Notes: generated by a model not told the origin, from the sequence alone. 64,000 nt of DNA from Rodentibacter myodis (GCF_001999305.1 NZ_MLHQ01000021.1:1-64000); one strand, 5' to 3'; numbered from the stretch's first letter, positions 41,769 to 52,803 are shown. Numbers and translations: made by a program.

Positions 41769-44700
41769 TTACTCTTCGTCTAACTCGATATTTAAACCAA
41801 GTGAGCGGATTTCTTTCATAATTACATTGAAAGATTCCGGTGTACCCGGATCCATATGCTGATTACCGCTTACGATGTTTTTATACATCTTCGTACGACC
41901 GTTCACGTCATCGGATTTCACGGTTAACATTTCTTGTAAGGTGTAAGCCGCGCCGTATGCTTCCAACGCCCATACCTCCATCTCACCGAAACGTTGACCA
42001 CCGAATTGTGCTTTACCACCCAACGGTTGTTGCGTAACAAGGCTGTAAGAACCGGTTGAACGTGCGTGCATTTTGTCATCAACCAAGTGGTTCAATTTGA
42101 GCATATACATATAACCTACGGTTACCGGACGCTCAAATTTTTCACCGGTACGACCATCATACAATGTGATCTGACCTGAAGTCGGTAAACCGCCAAGTTT
42201 TAATAGCTCTTTGATTTCCGCTTCGTCCGCACCGTCAAACACCGGTGTGGCAACCGGTAAACCTTTGCGTAGATTTTCCGCTAAACGCAACACTTCTTCA
42301 TCAGTGAAGGTGCTTAAATCCACTTTTTGTGAACCGTTACCCAAGTCATACGCTTTTTGGATATAGTTGCGTAATTTTTCCACTTCTTGTTTTTGTTTGA
42401 GCATTGCATTGATTTGATCACCAATACCTTTCGCCGCTAAACCTAAGTGGGTTTCAAGGATCTGACCGATATTCATACGGGATGGAACACCTAACGGGTT
42501 CAACACGATTTCGACCGGCTGACCATTTTCATCGTACGGCATATCTTCAACAGGGTTGATTTTTGAGATAACACCTTTGTTACCGTGACGACCCGCCATT
42601 TTATCACCCGGTTGAATTTGACGTTTCACCGCAAGATAAACTTTCACCACTTTTAACACACCCGGTGCAAGATCATCACCTTTGATGATCTTCTTACGTT
42701 TCACTTCAAGTTTATGTTCAAACTCTTTACGAAGTTCTTCGTATTGCTCGGCAAGTTGCTCTAATTGGTTTTGTTTCTCTTCATCGGCAATGGTTTGTTC
42801 TAACCATTTGGTGCGATTTAATTTATCTAACTGTGCGGCATCTACGCCTCCGGAGATGAGAAGATTGCGCACACGCGCGAATAAGCCTGCTTCTAAGATT
42901 TCTAATTCATCAGAAAGGTCTTTTTTCGCTTCTTTTAATTGCATTTCTTCAATTTCTAATGCACGTTTGTCTTTTTCCACGCCATCGCGGGTAAAGACTT
43001 GTACGTCAATTACCGTACCGGTTACGCTGTTTGGCACACGTAATGAAGAATCTTTTACGTCAGAGGCTTTTTCACCGAAAATTGCACGTAACAATTTTTC
43101 TTCCGGTGTAAGTTGGGTTTCACCTTTCGGTGTCACTTTACCTACTAAGATGTCGCCACCTTTCACTTCTGCCCCCACATAAACAATACCGGATTCATCC
43201 AATTTGCTTAATGCAGATTCACCCACGTTTGGAATGTCCGCCGTAATTTCTTCCGAACCTAATTTGGTATCACGTGCCACACAAGAAAGTTCTTGAATGT
43301 GAATGGTGGTAAAGCGATCTTGTTGAACAACACGTTCAGACACTAACATTGAGTCTTCAAAGTTATAACCATTCCACGGCATAAACGCCACGCGGATATT
43401 TTGACCCAATGCCAATTCACCTAAATCGGTTGAAGGGCCGTCTGCCAAGACTTCACCACGATTAATCGGATCGCCTAAATTCACACAAGGAATTTGGTTG
43501 ATACAGGTGTTTTGGTTAGAACGGGTGTATTTGATCAAGTTATAAATATCAATACCTGCTTCGCCTGCAATGGTTTCGTCTTCATTTACTTTGATCACGA
43601 TACGTGAAGCATCTACGTATTGAACCGTACCACCACGTTTTGCCACAACCGCCACGCCGGAGTCGAGAGCGATTGGTTTTTCCATACCGGTACCCACCAA
43701 CGGTTTATCCGCACGCAAGGTTGGAACTGCCTGACGTTGCATATTCGCGCCCATCAATGCACGGTTCGCATCATCGTGTTCTAGGAATGGAATTAACGCT
43801 GCCGCCACAGACACCACTTGTTGGGTTGAAACGTCCATGTAGTGAATATCTTCCGGTTTATATAATCCGGACTCACCACGTTCACCACGAGCTGTAACAA
43901 AAGCATCGGTAAAACGATTGTTTTCATCTAAGTTTGAGTTTGCCTGCGCAATGATGTAGTTGGCTTCATCAATCGCAGATAAATATTCGATTTCTTCGGT
44001 TACTTGACCGTCAACCACTTTACGATATGGGGTTTCTAAGAAACCGTAATCATTAGTACGTGCAAAAGCTGAAAGGGAGTTGATCAAACCGATATTCGGG
44101 CCTTCAGGGGTTTCAATCGGACACAAACGACCATAGTGGGTATTGTGTACGTCACGCACTTCAAAACCTGCACGTTCACGGGTTAAACCGCCCGGCCCTA
44201 ATGCCGAAATACGGCGTTTATGTGTCACTTCTGATAACGGGTTGTTTTGGTCCATAAATTGCGAAAGTTGTGAAGAACCAAAGAATTCTTTTACTGCCGC
44301 AGAAATTGGTTTCGGGTTAATTAAATCTTGTGGGGTAATCGCATCTAAATCGCCTAAAGATAAGCGTTCTTTCACTGCTCTTTCCACACGCACTAAACCA
44401 ATACGGAATTGATTTTCTGCCATTTCCCCTACAGAACGAATACGACGGTTACCTAAGTGGTCAATATCGTCCACTTCACCGCGACCGTTACGGATATCAA
44501 TGAGTTTACGCATCACAGAAATGATGTCTTCATTGCTTAAAATACCGCTACCTTGACCTTCAGAAATATTTAAAGAGCGGTTAAATTTCATACGGCCTAC
44601 CGCAGATAAATCATAACGATCTACTGAGAAGAATAGGTTGTTGAATAAGGCTTCTGAAGATTCCGGTGTTGGTGGTTCGCCCGGGCGCATCATTCGATAG

Positions 44701-45797
44701 ATCTCGAATAAAGCACTGATCTTGTCGTAAGTCGGATCAACACGTAAGGTTTCAGAAATATACGGACCGTAGTCTAAATCGTTAGTAAATAACGTTTCAA
44801 CCACGTTATAGCCGGCTTGAGCCAATTTCGCTAAAACTTCTAAAGAAATTTCACCGTTTGCTTGGCAAATAAGTTCACCGGAATCTAAATCCACGTAATC
44901 TTTCGCTGCCACTTTACCTACAATGTATTCAGTAGGCACCACTACTTGACTTACTTTATCTTTTTCTAATGCTTTGATGTGACGGGCAGTAATACGACGA
45001 CCACGTTCAACATACACTTTGCCGTTTGCTTCAATATCAAAAGACGCAGTTTCTCCACGAAAACGATCCGGCACGAGGGTCATTAATAATTGATTATCGG
45101 CGATTTCAAAAGTCACCTTATCAAAGAATAAATTTAAAATTTCTTCAGTGGTGTAACCTAATGCACGAAGGATAATGGTTGCCGGTAATTTACGACGACG
45201 GTCAATACGGGCATATAAATTATCTTTTGGATCAAATTCAAAATCCAACCAAGAACCACGGTAAGGGATAATACGTGCGTTATAAAGCACTTTACCGGAA
45301 GAATGGGTTTTACCCTTGTCAGAGTCAAAAAATACGCCTGGGCTACGATGTAATTGTGAAACGATAACACGCTCAGTACCATTGATAACAAAGGTGCCGT
45401 TATCTGTCATTAATGGGATTTCCCCCATATACACTTCGTTTTCTTTAATATCTTTAACAGCGCGTGAAGAAGATTCTTTATCGTAGCTCACTAAACGTAA
45501 TTTAACACGTAAGCCTGCCGCATAAGTTGAACCGCGAATTTGACACTCGCGTACATCAAATTCCGGTTCTTCCAAACGATAATCTACATATTGTAATTCG
45601 GTATAGCCGTTGTTGCTAACAATAGGAAAGACTGAACGGAAAGCCGCTTCTAAACCTTGCTGACCGTCAGGATCTTTTTGAATAAATTTATCAAACGAAT
45701 CTAATTGAATAGTTAATAAATAAGGTACATTTAAAACTTGCGGACGTTTGCCGAAGTCTTTACGAATTCGTTTTTTCTCAGAATAGGAGAGACCCAT
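41769..45797 (-). CDS. rpoB: RNA polymerase beta subunit
   Basis: Second largest RNA polymerase subunit, with the rifampicin pocket. I use the ATG at 45797, preceded by GAGGA, giving 1342 residues, identical to the length in E. coli; the upstream alternative is a [22 protein letters not shown] is the expected N-terminus. The rifampicin cluster [20 protein letters not shown] with [10 protein letters not shown] looks wild type. It lies between rplL and rpoC. Confidence 0.99.
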   Translation of the reverse strand: MGLSYSEKKRIRKDFGKRPQVLNVPYLLTIQLDSFDKFIQKDPDGQQGLEAAFRSVFPIVSNNGYTELQYVDYRLEEPEFDVRECQIRGSTYAAGLRVKLRLVSYDKESSSRAVKDIKENEVYMGEIPLMTDNGTFVINGTERVIVSQLHRSPGVFFDSDKGKTHSSGKVLYNARIIPYRGSWLDFEFDPKDNLYARIDRRRKLPATIILRALGYTTEEILNLFFDKVTFEIADNQLLMTLVPDRFRGETASFDIEANGKVYVERGRRITARHIKALEKDKVSQVVVPTEYIVGKVAAKDYVDLDSGELICQANGEISLEVLAKLAQAGYNVVETLFTNDLDYGPYISETLRVDPTYDKISALFEIYRMMRPGEPPTPESSEALFNNLFFSVDRYDLSAVGRMKFNRSLNISEGQGSGILSNEDIISVMRKLIDIRNGRGEVDDIDHLGNRRIRSVGEMAENQFRIGLVRVERAVKERLSLGDLDAITPQDLINPKPISAAVKEFFGSSQLSQFMDQNNPLSEVTHKRRISALGPGGLTRERAGFEVRDVHNTHYGRLCPIETPEGPNIGLINSLSAFARTNDYGFLETPYRKVVDGQVTEEIEYLSAIDEANYIIAQANSNLDENNRFTDAFVTARGERGESGLYKPEDIHYMDVSTQQVVSVAAALIPFLEHDDANRALMGANMQRQAVPTLRADKPLVGTGMEKPIALDSGVAVVAKRGGTVQYVDASRIVIKVNEDETIAGEAGIDIYNLIKYTRSNQNTCINQIPCVNLGDPINRGEVLADGPSTDLGELALGQNIRVAFMPWNGYNFEDSMLVSERVVQQDRFTTIHIQELSCVARDTKLGSEEITADIPNVGESALSKLDESGIVYVGAEVKGGDILVGKVTPKGETQLTPEEKLLRAIFGEKASDVKDSSLRVPNSVTGTVIDVQVFTRDGVEKDKRALEIEEMQLKEAKKDLSDELEILEAGLFARVRNLLISGGVDAAQLDKLNRTKWLEQTIADEEKQNQLEQLAEQYEELRKEFEHKLEVKRKKIIKGDDLAPGVLKVVKVYLAVKRQIQPGDKMAGRHGNKGVISKINPVEDMPYDENGQPVEIVLNPLGVPSRMNIGQILETHLGLAAKGIGDQINAMLKQKQEVEKLRNYIQKAYDLGNGSQKVDLSTFTDEEVLRLAENLRKGLPVATPVFDGADEAEIKELLKLGGLPTSGQITLYDGRTGEKFERPVTVGYMYMLKLNHLVDDKMHARSTGSYSLVTQQPLGGKAQFGGQRFGEMEVWALEAYGAAYTLQEMLTVKSDDVNGRTKMYKNIVSGNQHMDPGTPESFNVIMKEIRSLGLNIELDEE

Positions 45798-46034
45798 TGG
45801 TTGGTTTTCCTCTATCAATTTTAGTGAGACTGAGTTGATACAAGAAAAGTGCGGTCATTTTTAATGACATTTTCTTACATCAAAGTATGGACACCGTTTT
45901 CAGAAACCGCACTCTGAACCTTACTTCTGTAGTGGGCTACTCAAATTAAAACTGCTATTTTTAACTCAAGTGGAAATAGGCACTATTAAACGGAAAATAA
46001 TTACCTATTTTTTTATGCTTTTTTGATAGCACAA

Positions 46035-46062
46035 AATGGCTGATGGTAAACCACCAGCCATT
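46035..46062 (-). terminator. Attenuator hairpin between rplL and rpoB
   Basis: Arms AATGGCTG and CAGCCATT enclose a second short stem TGGT/ACCA and are followed on the minus strand by TTTTG. This fits the partial terminator that adjusts ribosomal protein versus RNA polymerase output in this operon. Confidence 0.7.
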
Positions 46063-46096
46063 AAGCCTGAAGAACAGGACAATAAGTAGATCAAAA

Positions 46097-46468
46097 TTAT
46101 TTGATTTCTACTTTTGCACCCGCTTCTTCTAGTTCTTTCTTAAGTGCTTCAGCTTCTTCTTTAGAAACGCCTTCTTTCAAGTTAGCCGGTGCAGATTCAA
46201 CTAAGTCTTTCGCTTCTTTTAAGCCTAAACCTGTTGCACCACGTACTGCTTTGATTACCGCTACTTTGTTCGCACCTGCTTCAGCAAGAACTACATCAAA
46301 TTCAGTTTTCTCTTCTGCTGCCGCTGCTGCACCGCCTGCTGCCGGCGCTGCTGCTACTGCCGCTGCTGAAACACCAAATTTTTCTTCCATTGCTGCGATT
46401 AATTCAACAATTTCAGTTACAGATTTAGAAGCAATCGCTTCAATGATTTGTTCGTTAGTTAATGACAT
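46097..46468 (-). CDS. rplL: 50S ribosomal protein L7/L12
   Basis: Stalk protein that recruits translational GTPases. I start at the ATG at 46468 (123 residues), preceded by AGGA. An N-terminal dimerisation segment ([16 protein letters not shown]), an Ala/Gly-rich hinge and the C-terminal domain [22 protein letters not shown] with [15 protein letters not shown] are all standard. It follows rplJ by 54 bp and precedes rpoB with an attenuator in between. Confidence 0.98.
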   Translation of the reverse strand: MSLTNEQIIEAIASKSVTEIVELIAAMEEKFGVSAAAVAAAPAAGGAAAAAEEKTEFDVVLAEAGANKVAVIKAVRGATGLGLKEAKDLVESAPANLKEGVSKEEAEALKKELEEAGAKVEIK

Positions 46469-46522
46469 AACAATCAATTCCTAAAGTAAATAAAGTTAAA
46501 TGAAGTAAGAAACGCTTAACAA

Positions 46523-47014
46523 TTAAGCCGCTTCTTGTAATTTGTCGCGTAATGCCGCAAAAGTGCGAACAAGTTTGCCTGCCGCCGCTTCTTTCATTGT
46601 GCCCATTAAACGTGCAATCGCTTCTTCGTAAGTTGGTAAGGTTGCCAAGAATTCAACATCTTGGATTTTACCTTCAAAGGCTGCACCTTTAATTTCAAAC
46701 TTATCGTTTGCTTTAGCAAACTCTTTGAACAAACGTGCCGCAGCACCGGGGTGTTCGTTAGAGAAGGCGATAAGTGTTGGACCTACAAACGTATCTGTTA
46801 AGCATTCGTAATCCGTTCCTTCAACCGCACGACGTAATAAAGTATTACGTACTACACGCATTGTTACACCGGCTTCACGGGCTGCTTTACGTAATTCAGT
46901 CATTTTATCAACAGTTACACCGCGAGAATCTGCGATAACCGCTGAAAGTGCACCTTTGGCTGCTTCATTTACTTCAGCAACAATTGCTTGTTTGTCTTGA
47001 AGATTTAATGCCAT
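46523..47014 (-). CDS. rplJ: 50S ribosomal protein L10
   Basis: Base of the ribosomal stalk; with L7/L12 it represses its own mRNA by binding the leader. The length of 163 residues is typical. [31 protein letters not shown] is the rRNA-binding N-terminus and the Ala-rich C-terminal helix binds L7/L12. It is the first gene of the rplJL-rpoBC unit here; rplKA is not upstream, and ridA occupies that place. Confidence 0.98.
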   Translation of the reverse strand: MALNLQDKQAIVAEVNEAAKGALSAVIADSRGVTVDKMTELRKAAREAGVTMRVVRNTLLRRAVEGTDYECLTDTFVGPTLIAFSNEHPGAAARLFKEFAKANDKFEIKGAAFEGKIQDVEFLATLPTYEEAIARLMGTMKEAAAGKLVRTFAALRDKLQEAA

Positions 47015-47228
47015 TGGCTTTTAGCTCCTGAATACACTCCGATTTCTCGGAATTAATTTACCTAATCGAAAGACTAGGACGACTTCGGTGCCCAGAAGCA
47101 AGAAAAATTCTTATTCTGTACACCATCTACGTAGGATTATTAAGATATTCATCCCCTACGGTCTTGGACGAGGCTTGAATAGGTCAAGCACCAACCAGAA
47201 ATCTTACGCTAAGCGTAAATAGGTGCGG
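47015..47228 (-). promoter_or_regulatory. L10 leader of the rplJL operon
   Basis: About 210 nt of untranslated leader separates the promoter from rplJ. It contains purine-rich and paired segments as expected for the autoregulatory L10(L12)4 binding region known in gammaproteobacteria. I infer the function from position; I have not folded it. Confidence 0.6.
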
Positions 47229-47229
47229 G

Positions 47230-47258
47230 ATTATAGGGACTAATCCGTTGCTTGTAAA
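47230..47258 (-). promoter_or_regulatory. Sigma-70 promoter of rplJL-rpoBC
   Basis: TTTACA (47258-47253), 17 bp spacer, then a perfect TATAAT (47235-47230) on the minus strand. Confidence 0.87.
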
Positions 47259-47302
47259 GCCTTTTGTTGAAAAATTCCGCAAATTTTAACCGCACTTTAT
47301 CT

Positions 47303-47692
47303 TTATTTTCTAACCGCAATGGCTTCAATTTCTAAGCCAACATCTTTCGGCAAACGTGCCACTTCAACACAAGAACGAGCCGGAAAATTCGGATGATGGT
47401 TTTCCTTAAAAAAACGTTCATATTCTGCATTCACAGCGGCAAAATCATTGAGATCTTTCACAAAAACGGTGGTTTTCACAATATCGGCAACCTGCAATCC
47501 GGCTTGCTCAATAATTGCTTTTACGTTTTCTAAAGATTGACGTGCCTGTGCCACAATATCGGCGGGAACATCACCGGTTGCCGGATTAACCGGAATTTGT
47601 CCTGAAGTCAGCACTAAATTTCCGAGATCCACCGCCTGAACATAAGGCCCGATTGCGGCAGGTGCTTTTTCGGTATGAATGATTTTTGTCAT
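47303..47692 (-). CDS. ridA: RidA/YjgF enamine/imine deaminase
   Basis: Trimeric enzyme that hydrolyses reactive 2-aminoacrylate-type imines made by threonine/serine dehydratases. I take the ATG at 47692, preceded by AAGGAAA, giving 129 residues. AVDLGNLVLTSGQIPVNPATG near residues 18-38 and the signature NFPARSCVEVARLPKDVGLEIEAIA near 99-124, with the active-site Arg, are intact. It precedes the rplJ promoter on the same strand. Confidence 0.95.
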   Translation of the reverse strand: MTKIIHTEKAPAAIGPYVQAVDLGNLVLTSGQIPVNPATGDVPADIVAQARQSLENVKAIIEQAGLQVADIVKTTVFVKDLNDFAAVNAEYERFFKENHHPNFPARSCVEVARLPKDVGLEIEAIAVRK

Positions 47693-47747
47693 ATTATGAT
47701 TTCCTTTTCTTGCCAAAAAGTGCGGTCAAAATCAATCGCATTTTTTA

Positions 47748-48491
47748 TTAATCAATTTCTTTTAATACATCATCGGAAAGTTCTTTTTGTGAACCTTCTT
47801 TTGCTTTTCCATCGTTCACTTTAAATTCTAAATTTTGGAAATAAGCCTCACGGAATGTGACGTAAGGATCTTGGGCCTGTCGCAATAATTCCGCATTATC
47901 CAAGTTTCTTGCACGGGTATCCACCGTTTGAACGCCATATTTCACCAACGACCAAGGGCCGCCAACCCAATTCCAAAACGGATACATATAAGCCGCATCT
48001 ACTACGGCACCGGTTAATTGACGTGGTGTAGTGGCATTGTAAATTGGTAATACCATATAAGCCCCGGCATCAACCCCATAACTGCCTAAAGTTTCACCAA
48101 ACCCACGTTCATCATAAACCTGAAGTTCTTTACTGGCACTGGCGAAATCAAACAAACCACCAATACCAAATACAGTATTAATCCAAAAACGGTTGAAATG
48201 CACGAAAGCCTTTTTCGGTTCGCCTTCAATCATACGGTTTACAAAACTGACCGGCTCATCTAGGTTATTCGCCACATTAGAAAGCCCTTTGCTTACCGGT
48301 GTTGGCACATAATCACGCCACCCTTTTGCCGCAGGCTCCAACACGTAGCGATCCATCACATTGTAGTTGAAATTCCACATTGTACGATTGAAACCTTCCA
48401 TTGGATCATTGCGTTCGCCATCGGGCTTTGTCGCACAACCGGTTAAAACCACCGCGCCAAAAAGTGCGGTCAAAATTGCTTGTTTTTTCAT
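47748..48491 (-). CDS. mlaA: MlaA/VacJ phospholipid-transport lipoprotein
   Basis: Outer-membrane lipoprotein that removes phospholipids from the outer leaflet and passes them to MlaC. The lipobox is LTGC (Cys19). DPMEGFNRTMWNFNYNVMDRYVLEPAAKGW near residues 29-58 and RFWINTVFGIGGLFDFASA near 101-119 are the family signatures. The 247-residue length is normal, with a Lys/Asp/Glu-rich C-terminal tail. It is alone, without mlaBCDEF, as is usual. Confidence 0.94.
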   Translation of the reverse strand: MKKQAILTALFGAVVLTGCATKPDGERNDPMEGFNRTMWNFNYNVMDRYVLEPAAKGWRDYVPTPVSKGLSNVANNLDEPVSFVNRMIEGEPKKAFVHFNRFWINTVFGIGGLFDFASASKELQVYDERGFGETLGSYGVDAGAYMVLPIYNATTPRQLTGAVVDAAYMYPFWNWVGGPWSLVKYGVQTVDTRARNLDNAELLRQAQDPYVTFREAYFQNLEFKVNDGKAKEGSQKELSDDVLKEID

Positions 48492-48557
48492 TTATATCAT
48501 TCTTTGAAAAAATTGGCACTATTCTAATTCAGAAAGTACATAACTTGTTATTAAAGT

Positions 48558-48583
48558 GAAAAGCGACCATAAAGTCGCTTTTC
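48558..48583 (-). terminator. Terminator of the three-lipoprotein operon
   Basis: A perfect 10-bp stem GAAAAGCGAC/GTCGCTTTTC with a 6-base loop lies 10 bp after the DUF799 gene. Confidence 0.75.
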
Positions 48584-48592
48584 ATCATTTCA

Positions 48593-49258
48593 TTACTTAA
48601 CTTGTGGATCTTTACCATAATTAGGATGATAAGGTCCATACAACAAACCTTTATTTACACCGGTTTGAAGTAATTTAGCATTTGCTAATGCCGATACATT
48701 ATAACCGTTATCAGACACTTGATTGACAACCTGTTTCACCGCAACGGCGATCAAATCAATCAGTGGATTGCTGGAATTAATACGACCACCATCATCTTGA
48801 ACTTCCGCTTCGCCTTCCCATAAAAGTTTCCCATTACGTAAATCAATTAATTTACCTTCAACAGCAACTTTAGTAACGCTGTTGAATACTTGATAATTCA
48901 CACCATATTCTTTTACGTTGAGATAAAGACCTGCATCAGCATTGAAAATTTCTTGTAACTTCGATGCTTTAACATTTTGGATCTCTTGTGCCTGAGTTAA
49001 ACCATTACGTTTAAAAGTTTCGTTTACTAAAGCAACAGGAAAAACGTAATATCCTGCTTCTGCAAGCGGTACAACCGATTGAGCAAGCACAGCCGGCGCT
49101 GCTTTCACTTCATTAGTCATATCCGTCGGCATCATCACTAAAATCGAGCGCGGTTTACTTTCTTTAAATGCCGTGTAATCATAGGGTTGCGGCGATGAAC
49201 ACGCGGTTAATACCAAACTACCGAATAAGGCTGAAATCACCATTAATTTTTTCATCAT
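48593..49258 (-). CDS. DUF799 lipoprotein (GNA1162-like)
   Basis: 221-residue lipoprotein with lipobox LTAC and a mature start CSSPQPYDYTAFKESKPRSILVMMP, typical of the DUF799 family that includes meningococcal GNA1162. GLYLNVKEYGVNYQVFNSVTKVAVEGKLIDLRNGKLLWEGEA near residues 112-153 recalls TolB-N/CsgG-like folds. Its start overlaps the DUF4810 gene by 4 bp (ATGA). The trio with CsgG-like and DUF4810 proteins is conserved in Neisseria and Pasteurellaceae and is thought to form an outer-membrane or periplasmic assembly of unknown purpose. Confidence 0.87.
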   Translation of the reverse strand: MMKKLMVISALFGSLVLTACSSPQPYDYTAFKESKPRSILVMMPTDMTNEVKAAPAVLAQSVVPLAEAGYYVFPVALVNETFKRNGLTQAQEIQNVKASKLQEIFNADAGLYLNVKEYGVNYQVFNSVTKVAVEGKLIDLRNGKLLWEGEAEVQDDGGRINSSNPLIDLIAVAVKQVVNQVSDNGYNVSALANAKLLQTGVNKGLLYGPYHPNYGKDPQVK

Positions 49259-49611
49259 TTTTTCCCTCCTCTCATTCCTTTCGTCAATAAAAATTGAATA
49301 TAAGATTTAGACTCAGGGAATAACCGTGTTTCCATGTCAAAGGCATCTTTCGCTTTTGAAGTATCACCTAGCTGACTATAAAGCAATCCTATTTGAGCAT
49401 ATAAACCCGGAGGGGCTTTTTTACCTTTAGTCGATTGCGTCATTTCTTCCAATGCGGTCAGTTGAGCCTGCGGATCACCTTCTTGAATTAAGGATTGATA
49501 CACGGAGCTGGAATAAGCACCGCTACCCCAATTATAAATTTGATTGTTACTTCCACAAGCCGCAAGAAGTAATGCCGAAACTAAAACACCCACTTTATAA
49601 TACGTCTTCAT
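49255..49611 (-). CDS. DUF4810 lipoprotein
   Basis: 118-residue lipoprotein with lipobox LAAC. The mature protein starts CGSNNQIYNWGSGAYSSSVYQSL and then has a TPR-like helical pair (PPGLYAQIGLLYSQLGDTSKAKDAFDMETRLFPES, residues 75-108). It is the central member of the CsgG-DUF4810-DUF799 operon: 15 bp after the CsgG-like gene and overlapping the DUF799 gene by 4 bp. Function is not known; a scaffold for the two larger lipoproteins is plausible. Confidence 0.85.
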   Translation of the reverse strand: MKTYYKVGVLVSALLLAACGSNNQIYNWGSGAYSSSVYQSLIQEGDPQAQLTALEEMTQSTKGKKAPPGLYAQIGLLYSQLGDTSKAKDAFDMETRLFPESKSYIQFLLTKGMRGGKK

Positions 49612-49626
49612 TTTTTTCCCTCTATA

Positions 49627-50295
49627 TCACTTAGTTGGCTGCCAATAACCAGACTCCACGCCCGTAACTAACTTATTTACAGCTTCACGAATTGCAAGAT
49701 CAAGCACTTTACCATTTAAAGTGGAATCATATCCTGCAGTGCCACCAAAGCCAATCACTTCACGATTAGAAAGACTATACTCACTGGCCCCTTGTACAGA
49801 ATAAACCACTTCTGAAGTTTGGGCATTCACCACATTTAAGGTTACTTTTGCATAAGCAATTTGCTCTTTGCCTTTGCCTAAGATACCGAATAATTGATGG
49901 TCTCCCACAACTTTACGACCAAATTCAGTAACATCACCGGTAATGACATAATTTGCACCTTTTAATGTTTGTTTTTTACCTTTAATTTTCGCTTCTGCCG
50001 CCGTTTCTGATAAATTTGTACGATCTAATACGCTAAAACGACCTGTTTGCTGTAAATGTGCGACTAAAATCGTTTTCGCCTGTCCTCCCAACTGATCCTG
50101 ACCATCTGCAAAAATACCGTTGTTATAGCTGGAACGGTTATCAAATTTACCAACACTAATTGGCGCTTTGACACCGCTATATACCGTATTATAGCTTTCA
50201 ACCGTTTGAGTTTGAACGGTACGAGAACCTTCCGTTGCACAACCTACGAGTAGTAAAGAACTCACCGCAAGGGCCGCAATAAGTGTTTTTTTCAT
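49627..50295 (-). CDS. CsgG/HfaB-like lipoprotein
   Basis: 222-residue lipoprotein with lipobox LVGC. The mature part matches the CsgG family: VGKFDNRSSYNNGIFADGQDQLGGQAKTILVAHLQQTGRFSVLDRTNLSET and GANYVITGDVTEFGRKVVGD with a C-terminal LAIREAVNKLVTGVE. CsgG itself forms the outer-membrane pore for curli, but no curli genes are nearby and the barrel-forming insertions look short, so a pore role is uncertain. It is the first gene of the three-lipoprotein operon. Confidence 0.86.
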   Translation of the reverse strand: MKKTLIAALAVSSLLLVGCATEGSRTVQTQTVESYNTVYSGVKAPISVGKFDNRSSYNNGIFADGQDQLGGQAKTILVAHLQQTGRFSVLDRTNLSETAAEAKIKGKKQTLKGANYVITGDVTEFGRKVVGDHQLFGILGKGKEQIAYAKVTLNVVNAQTSEVVYSVQGASEYSLSNREVIGFGGTAGYDSTLNGKVLDLAIREAVNKLVTGVESGYWQPTK

Positions 50296-50460
50296 AAATT
50301 AAGCTCCTCAAGTAAATAAAGCGCTCACATCTTACTAACAAAAAAACTGAAATTCAACGACTTAGGAAATCTAGTTAAAATATATTGAACACTATAAAAA
50401 AGATTAAGCGCATAAAAAGTGCGATTAAAAATATTGTTATTTCAACCGCACCAAATTTAG

Positions 50461-52803
50461 CTATAAACTATACGCTTTAATATAAGGCAATTTACCTTTT
50501 TCAAGCATTTCCTGAATGCCGCTTTGGTGATCATTATTGCCTAAACCACGAAGTTCAAAGGTTACGCCAATGCTATGATCATACACTACGGAATCTTGGC
50601 TTTGATTTTGGCGACTGGTGACATAGCGTCTTGCGCTGACACCCACTGCCCAACAACAACTGTTGTACTGCACGCCAAGATATTGTTCTACCGGTTTTTT
50701 CAAGGCTAAATCTTGATAGTATTTTCCAACCACTGCCCAGTTATCCGTCATTTCCCACGCGGCGACAACACCCAGTTGTTTAATATCCTGATTGTAAGCA
50801 TTGAGTGAGCGACCTAAATTTTGGTCAATATAGGCTTGGCTGGCATAACGATAATTGAGCTGAATAAGGTTACTTTTTTCCGGATTGTACTCAATACCGG
50901 TATTTGCCAAGGAAGTTTTCTTCAACTGGGTATCGTATTGATAACTCCCGTGCCAATTCCAATTATCATTGAGTTTCCAGTTAGATTCCAACGCCCAAGA
51001 GGAAGAAGATCGTTGGGTACTATTTGACGGATTATTATCTATGCGGGAATCCGTTAAATAATAGGTTTGCCCTGCCGATAAATTAAAACGTTCCTCAGAA
51101 TCTCGATCATAAAAACGGGTTGTTCCCCCCACGGTCACTTGATTGGCGGAGGCAATTCGGTCTAAACCGCTATAACGGCGATCACGGAATAAGGAGTAAT
51201 AATCTTGTTGAACCAGTGCGGAATCATAACCAAAGCCAAGGTAGTCATTGGTTAATTTTGAACCGATATTGCTTTGATCACGATACGGGCGATACAAATA
51301 TTGCACACGAGGTTCAAAGGTTTGCGTATAGTCTTTTAAGAAGGTGGTATTGCGTGCCAAAACCGTTTGTAAATCTACTTTGACCTGCGGAATCACACGG
51401 TTTACCGTACGTTGAACCTCTTCCGCACCCGCTCCGCTGCCTTTTTTCTGCTGATAACGGGTGGCATAAAGTTTGGTTTCAATATTTAAGCTGCCGTATT
51501 TATTTGACATTGAACTTGCCAAACTCGGTTCAAGGTGAAAACGCCACGCTTTTGGCATTAGGCTGCTGTCGTTATCAAAACGCACTGCCTGTGAAAACAA
51601 TTTGAAATCCAACCGGCCGTTGGCTAAATCATTTTTGTAATAATTAAAATCAATTTGCGGTAAGGCACGGTAAGGCCCGATTTGGACTTCATCAAAAATT
51701 TGGAACTGACGGGCAGAAATCGCCAAATTGTAGTTTGGCTGATAGTAGGCAATTCTCGCAAATTGATCGGCATAACCGTCCGTACTGTTACCATAATCAG
51801 AGGTAAAATCCGTGAAATAACGCTTATCGCTCACACGTGTGTAATCCACGTTTAAACGCCAATTTTGCAAGAACGAAGAACTATGATTCCAATAGAATAA
51901 ATGGCGTTTACGATTATCGCTGTAATATTCATCGTAACGATCTTTTCCTAAATATTCACCGGCGATTTTGCCCTCGCCAATAGGTGTTAAATAACGAAAC
52001 TCACCATTTAATTGCCAACCGCGGTGCGACATATATTTTGGTGTGATTGTTGCGTCATAATTCGGGGCAATATTCCAATAAATCGGTTGCGCAAACCAAT
52101 AACCGTCACGGCTTGAACTCCCCGCACTCGGCATTAACAAACCGGAACGGCGGCGATCGCCAATCGGCAACTGCAAATAAGGTGTGTAAAAAATCGGCAC
52201 ACCAAGCACTTTAAAACGGGCGTGCCACATTTCTGCATATTCTTCTTTAATGTGTTGGGTTATTTCTGACGCATCCACCACCCACGCTTTATCGCCCGGC
52301 AAACAAGAGGTGAATGTGGCATTTTTCATTACGCGGGTATCATTACCCAACACAATATTCTGCGCCTTACCACGCCCTTGACGCCCCACTAATTGATAAT
52401 CTGCTTCGGTAACATTACCGTCCTTGGAATCAAGATCAAAATCTGCACTTTGCCCCAATAAATTGATTTGGTTATCCTTATAATCAAACCCGCCGTTTAC
52501 ATAAGCAAACCGTTGTAGTGCCGCGCCCTCGCCGGTTTGTCTCACTTCCACCGAATCGGCAATCAAATGGCGATTACCTTGCTTCAAATCCGCATTGCCT
52601 TTGTAAATTGCACTTGTCGGTTGGTTGATCTCCGCACTGTCCGCTTCAATATAAACCGGTAAATCATTCGGATTACCGGAAACCGCCTCGCCGGAAAAAT
52701 GCGGTACGCCCACCAAACATTGTGAACGCAAGTCCGCAAAAGTGGTTTGACTATAAAGTGCGGTCAAAATAGAAAGTGAAATTAATGTATATTTTTTGTT
52801 CAT
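50461..52803 (-). CDS. lptD: LPS-assembly protein LptD
   Basis: Essential 26-strand outer-membrane barrel that with LptE inserts lipopolysaccharide into the outer leaflet. The 780-residue protein has a signal peptide (cut near TTFA-D, residues 23/24). The N-terminal OstA-like beta-jellyroll follows (VYIEADSAEINQPTSAIYKGNADLKQGNRHLIADSVEV), and from about residue 210 come alternating aromatic barrel strands. C-terminal CCWAVGVSARRY holds the conserved Cys pair used in disulfide maturation. An uptake word lies inside the start of the gene. Confidence 0.96.
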   Translation of the reverse strand: MNKKYTLISLSILTALYSQTTFADLRSQCLVGVPHFSGEAVSGNPNDLPVYIEADSAEINQPTSAIYKGNADLKQGNRHLIADSVEVRQTGEGAALQRFAYVNGGFDYKDNQINLLGQSADFDLDSKDGNVTEADYQLVGRQGRGKAQNIVLGNDTRVMKNATFTSCLPGDKAWVVDASEITQHIKEEYAEMWHARFKVLGVPIFYTPYLQLPIGDRRRSGLLMPSAGSSSRDGYWFAQPIYWNIAPNYDATITPKYMSHRGWQLNGEFRYLTPIGEGKIAGEYLGKDRYDEYYSDNRKRHLFYWNHSSSFLQNWRLNVDYTRVSDKRYFTDFTSDYGNSTDGYADQFARIAYYQPNYNLAISARQFQIFDEVQIGPYRALPQIDFNYYKNDLANGRLDFKLFSQAVRFDNDSSLMPKAWRFHLEPSLASSMSNKYGSLNIETKLYATRYQQKKGSGAGAEEVQRTVNRVIPQVKVDLQTVLARNTTFLKDYTQTFEPRVQYLYRPYRDQSNIGSKLTNDYLGFGYDSALVQQDYYSLFRDRRYSGLDRIASANQVTVGGTTRFYDRDSEERFNLSAGQTYYLTDSRIDNNPSNSTQRSSSSWALESNWKLNDNWNWHGSYQYDTQLKKTSLANTGIEYNPEKSNLIQLNYRYASQAYIDQNLGRSLNAYNQDIKQLGVVAAWEMTDNWAVVGKYYQDLALKKPVEQYLGVQYNSCCWAVGVSARRYVTSRQNQSQDSVVYDHSIGVTFELRGLGNNDHQSGIQEMLEKGKLPYIKAYSL

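Noticed and set aside
46101-46484. Long + strand open frame over rplL
   Set aside because: It is the mirror of the Ala-rich rplL codons and has no ribosome site or homology.
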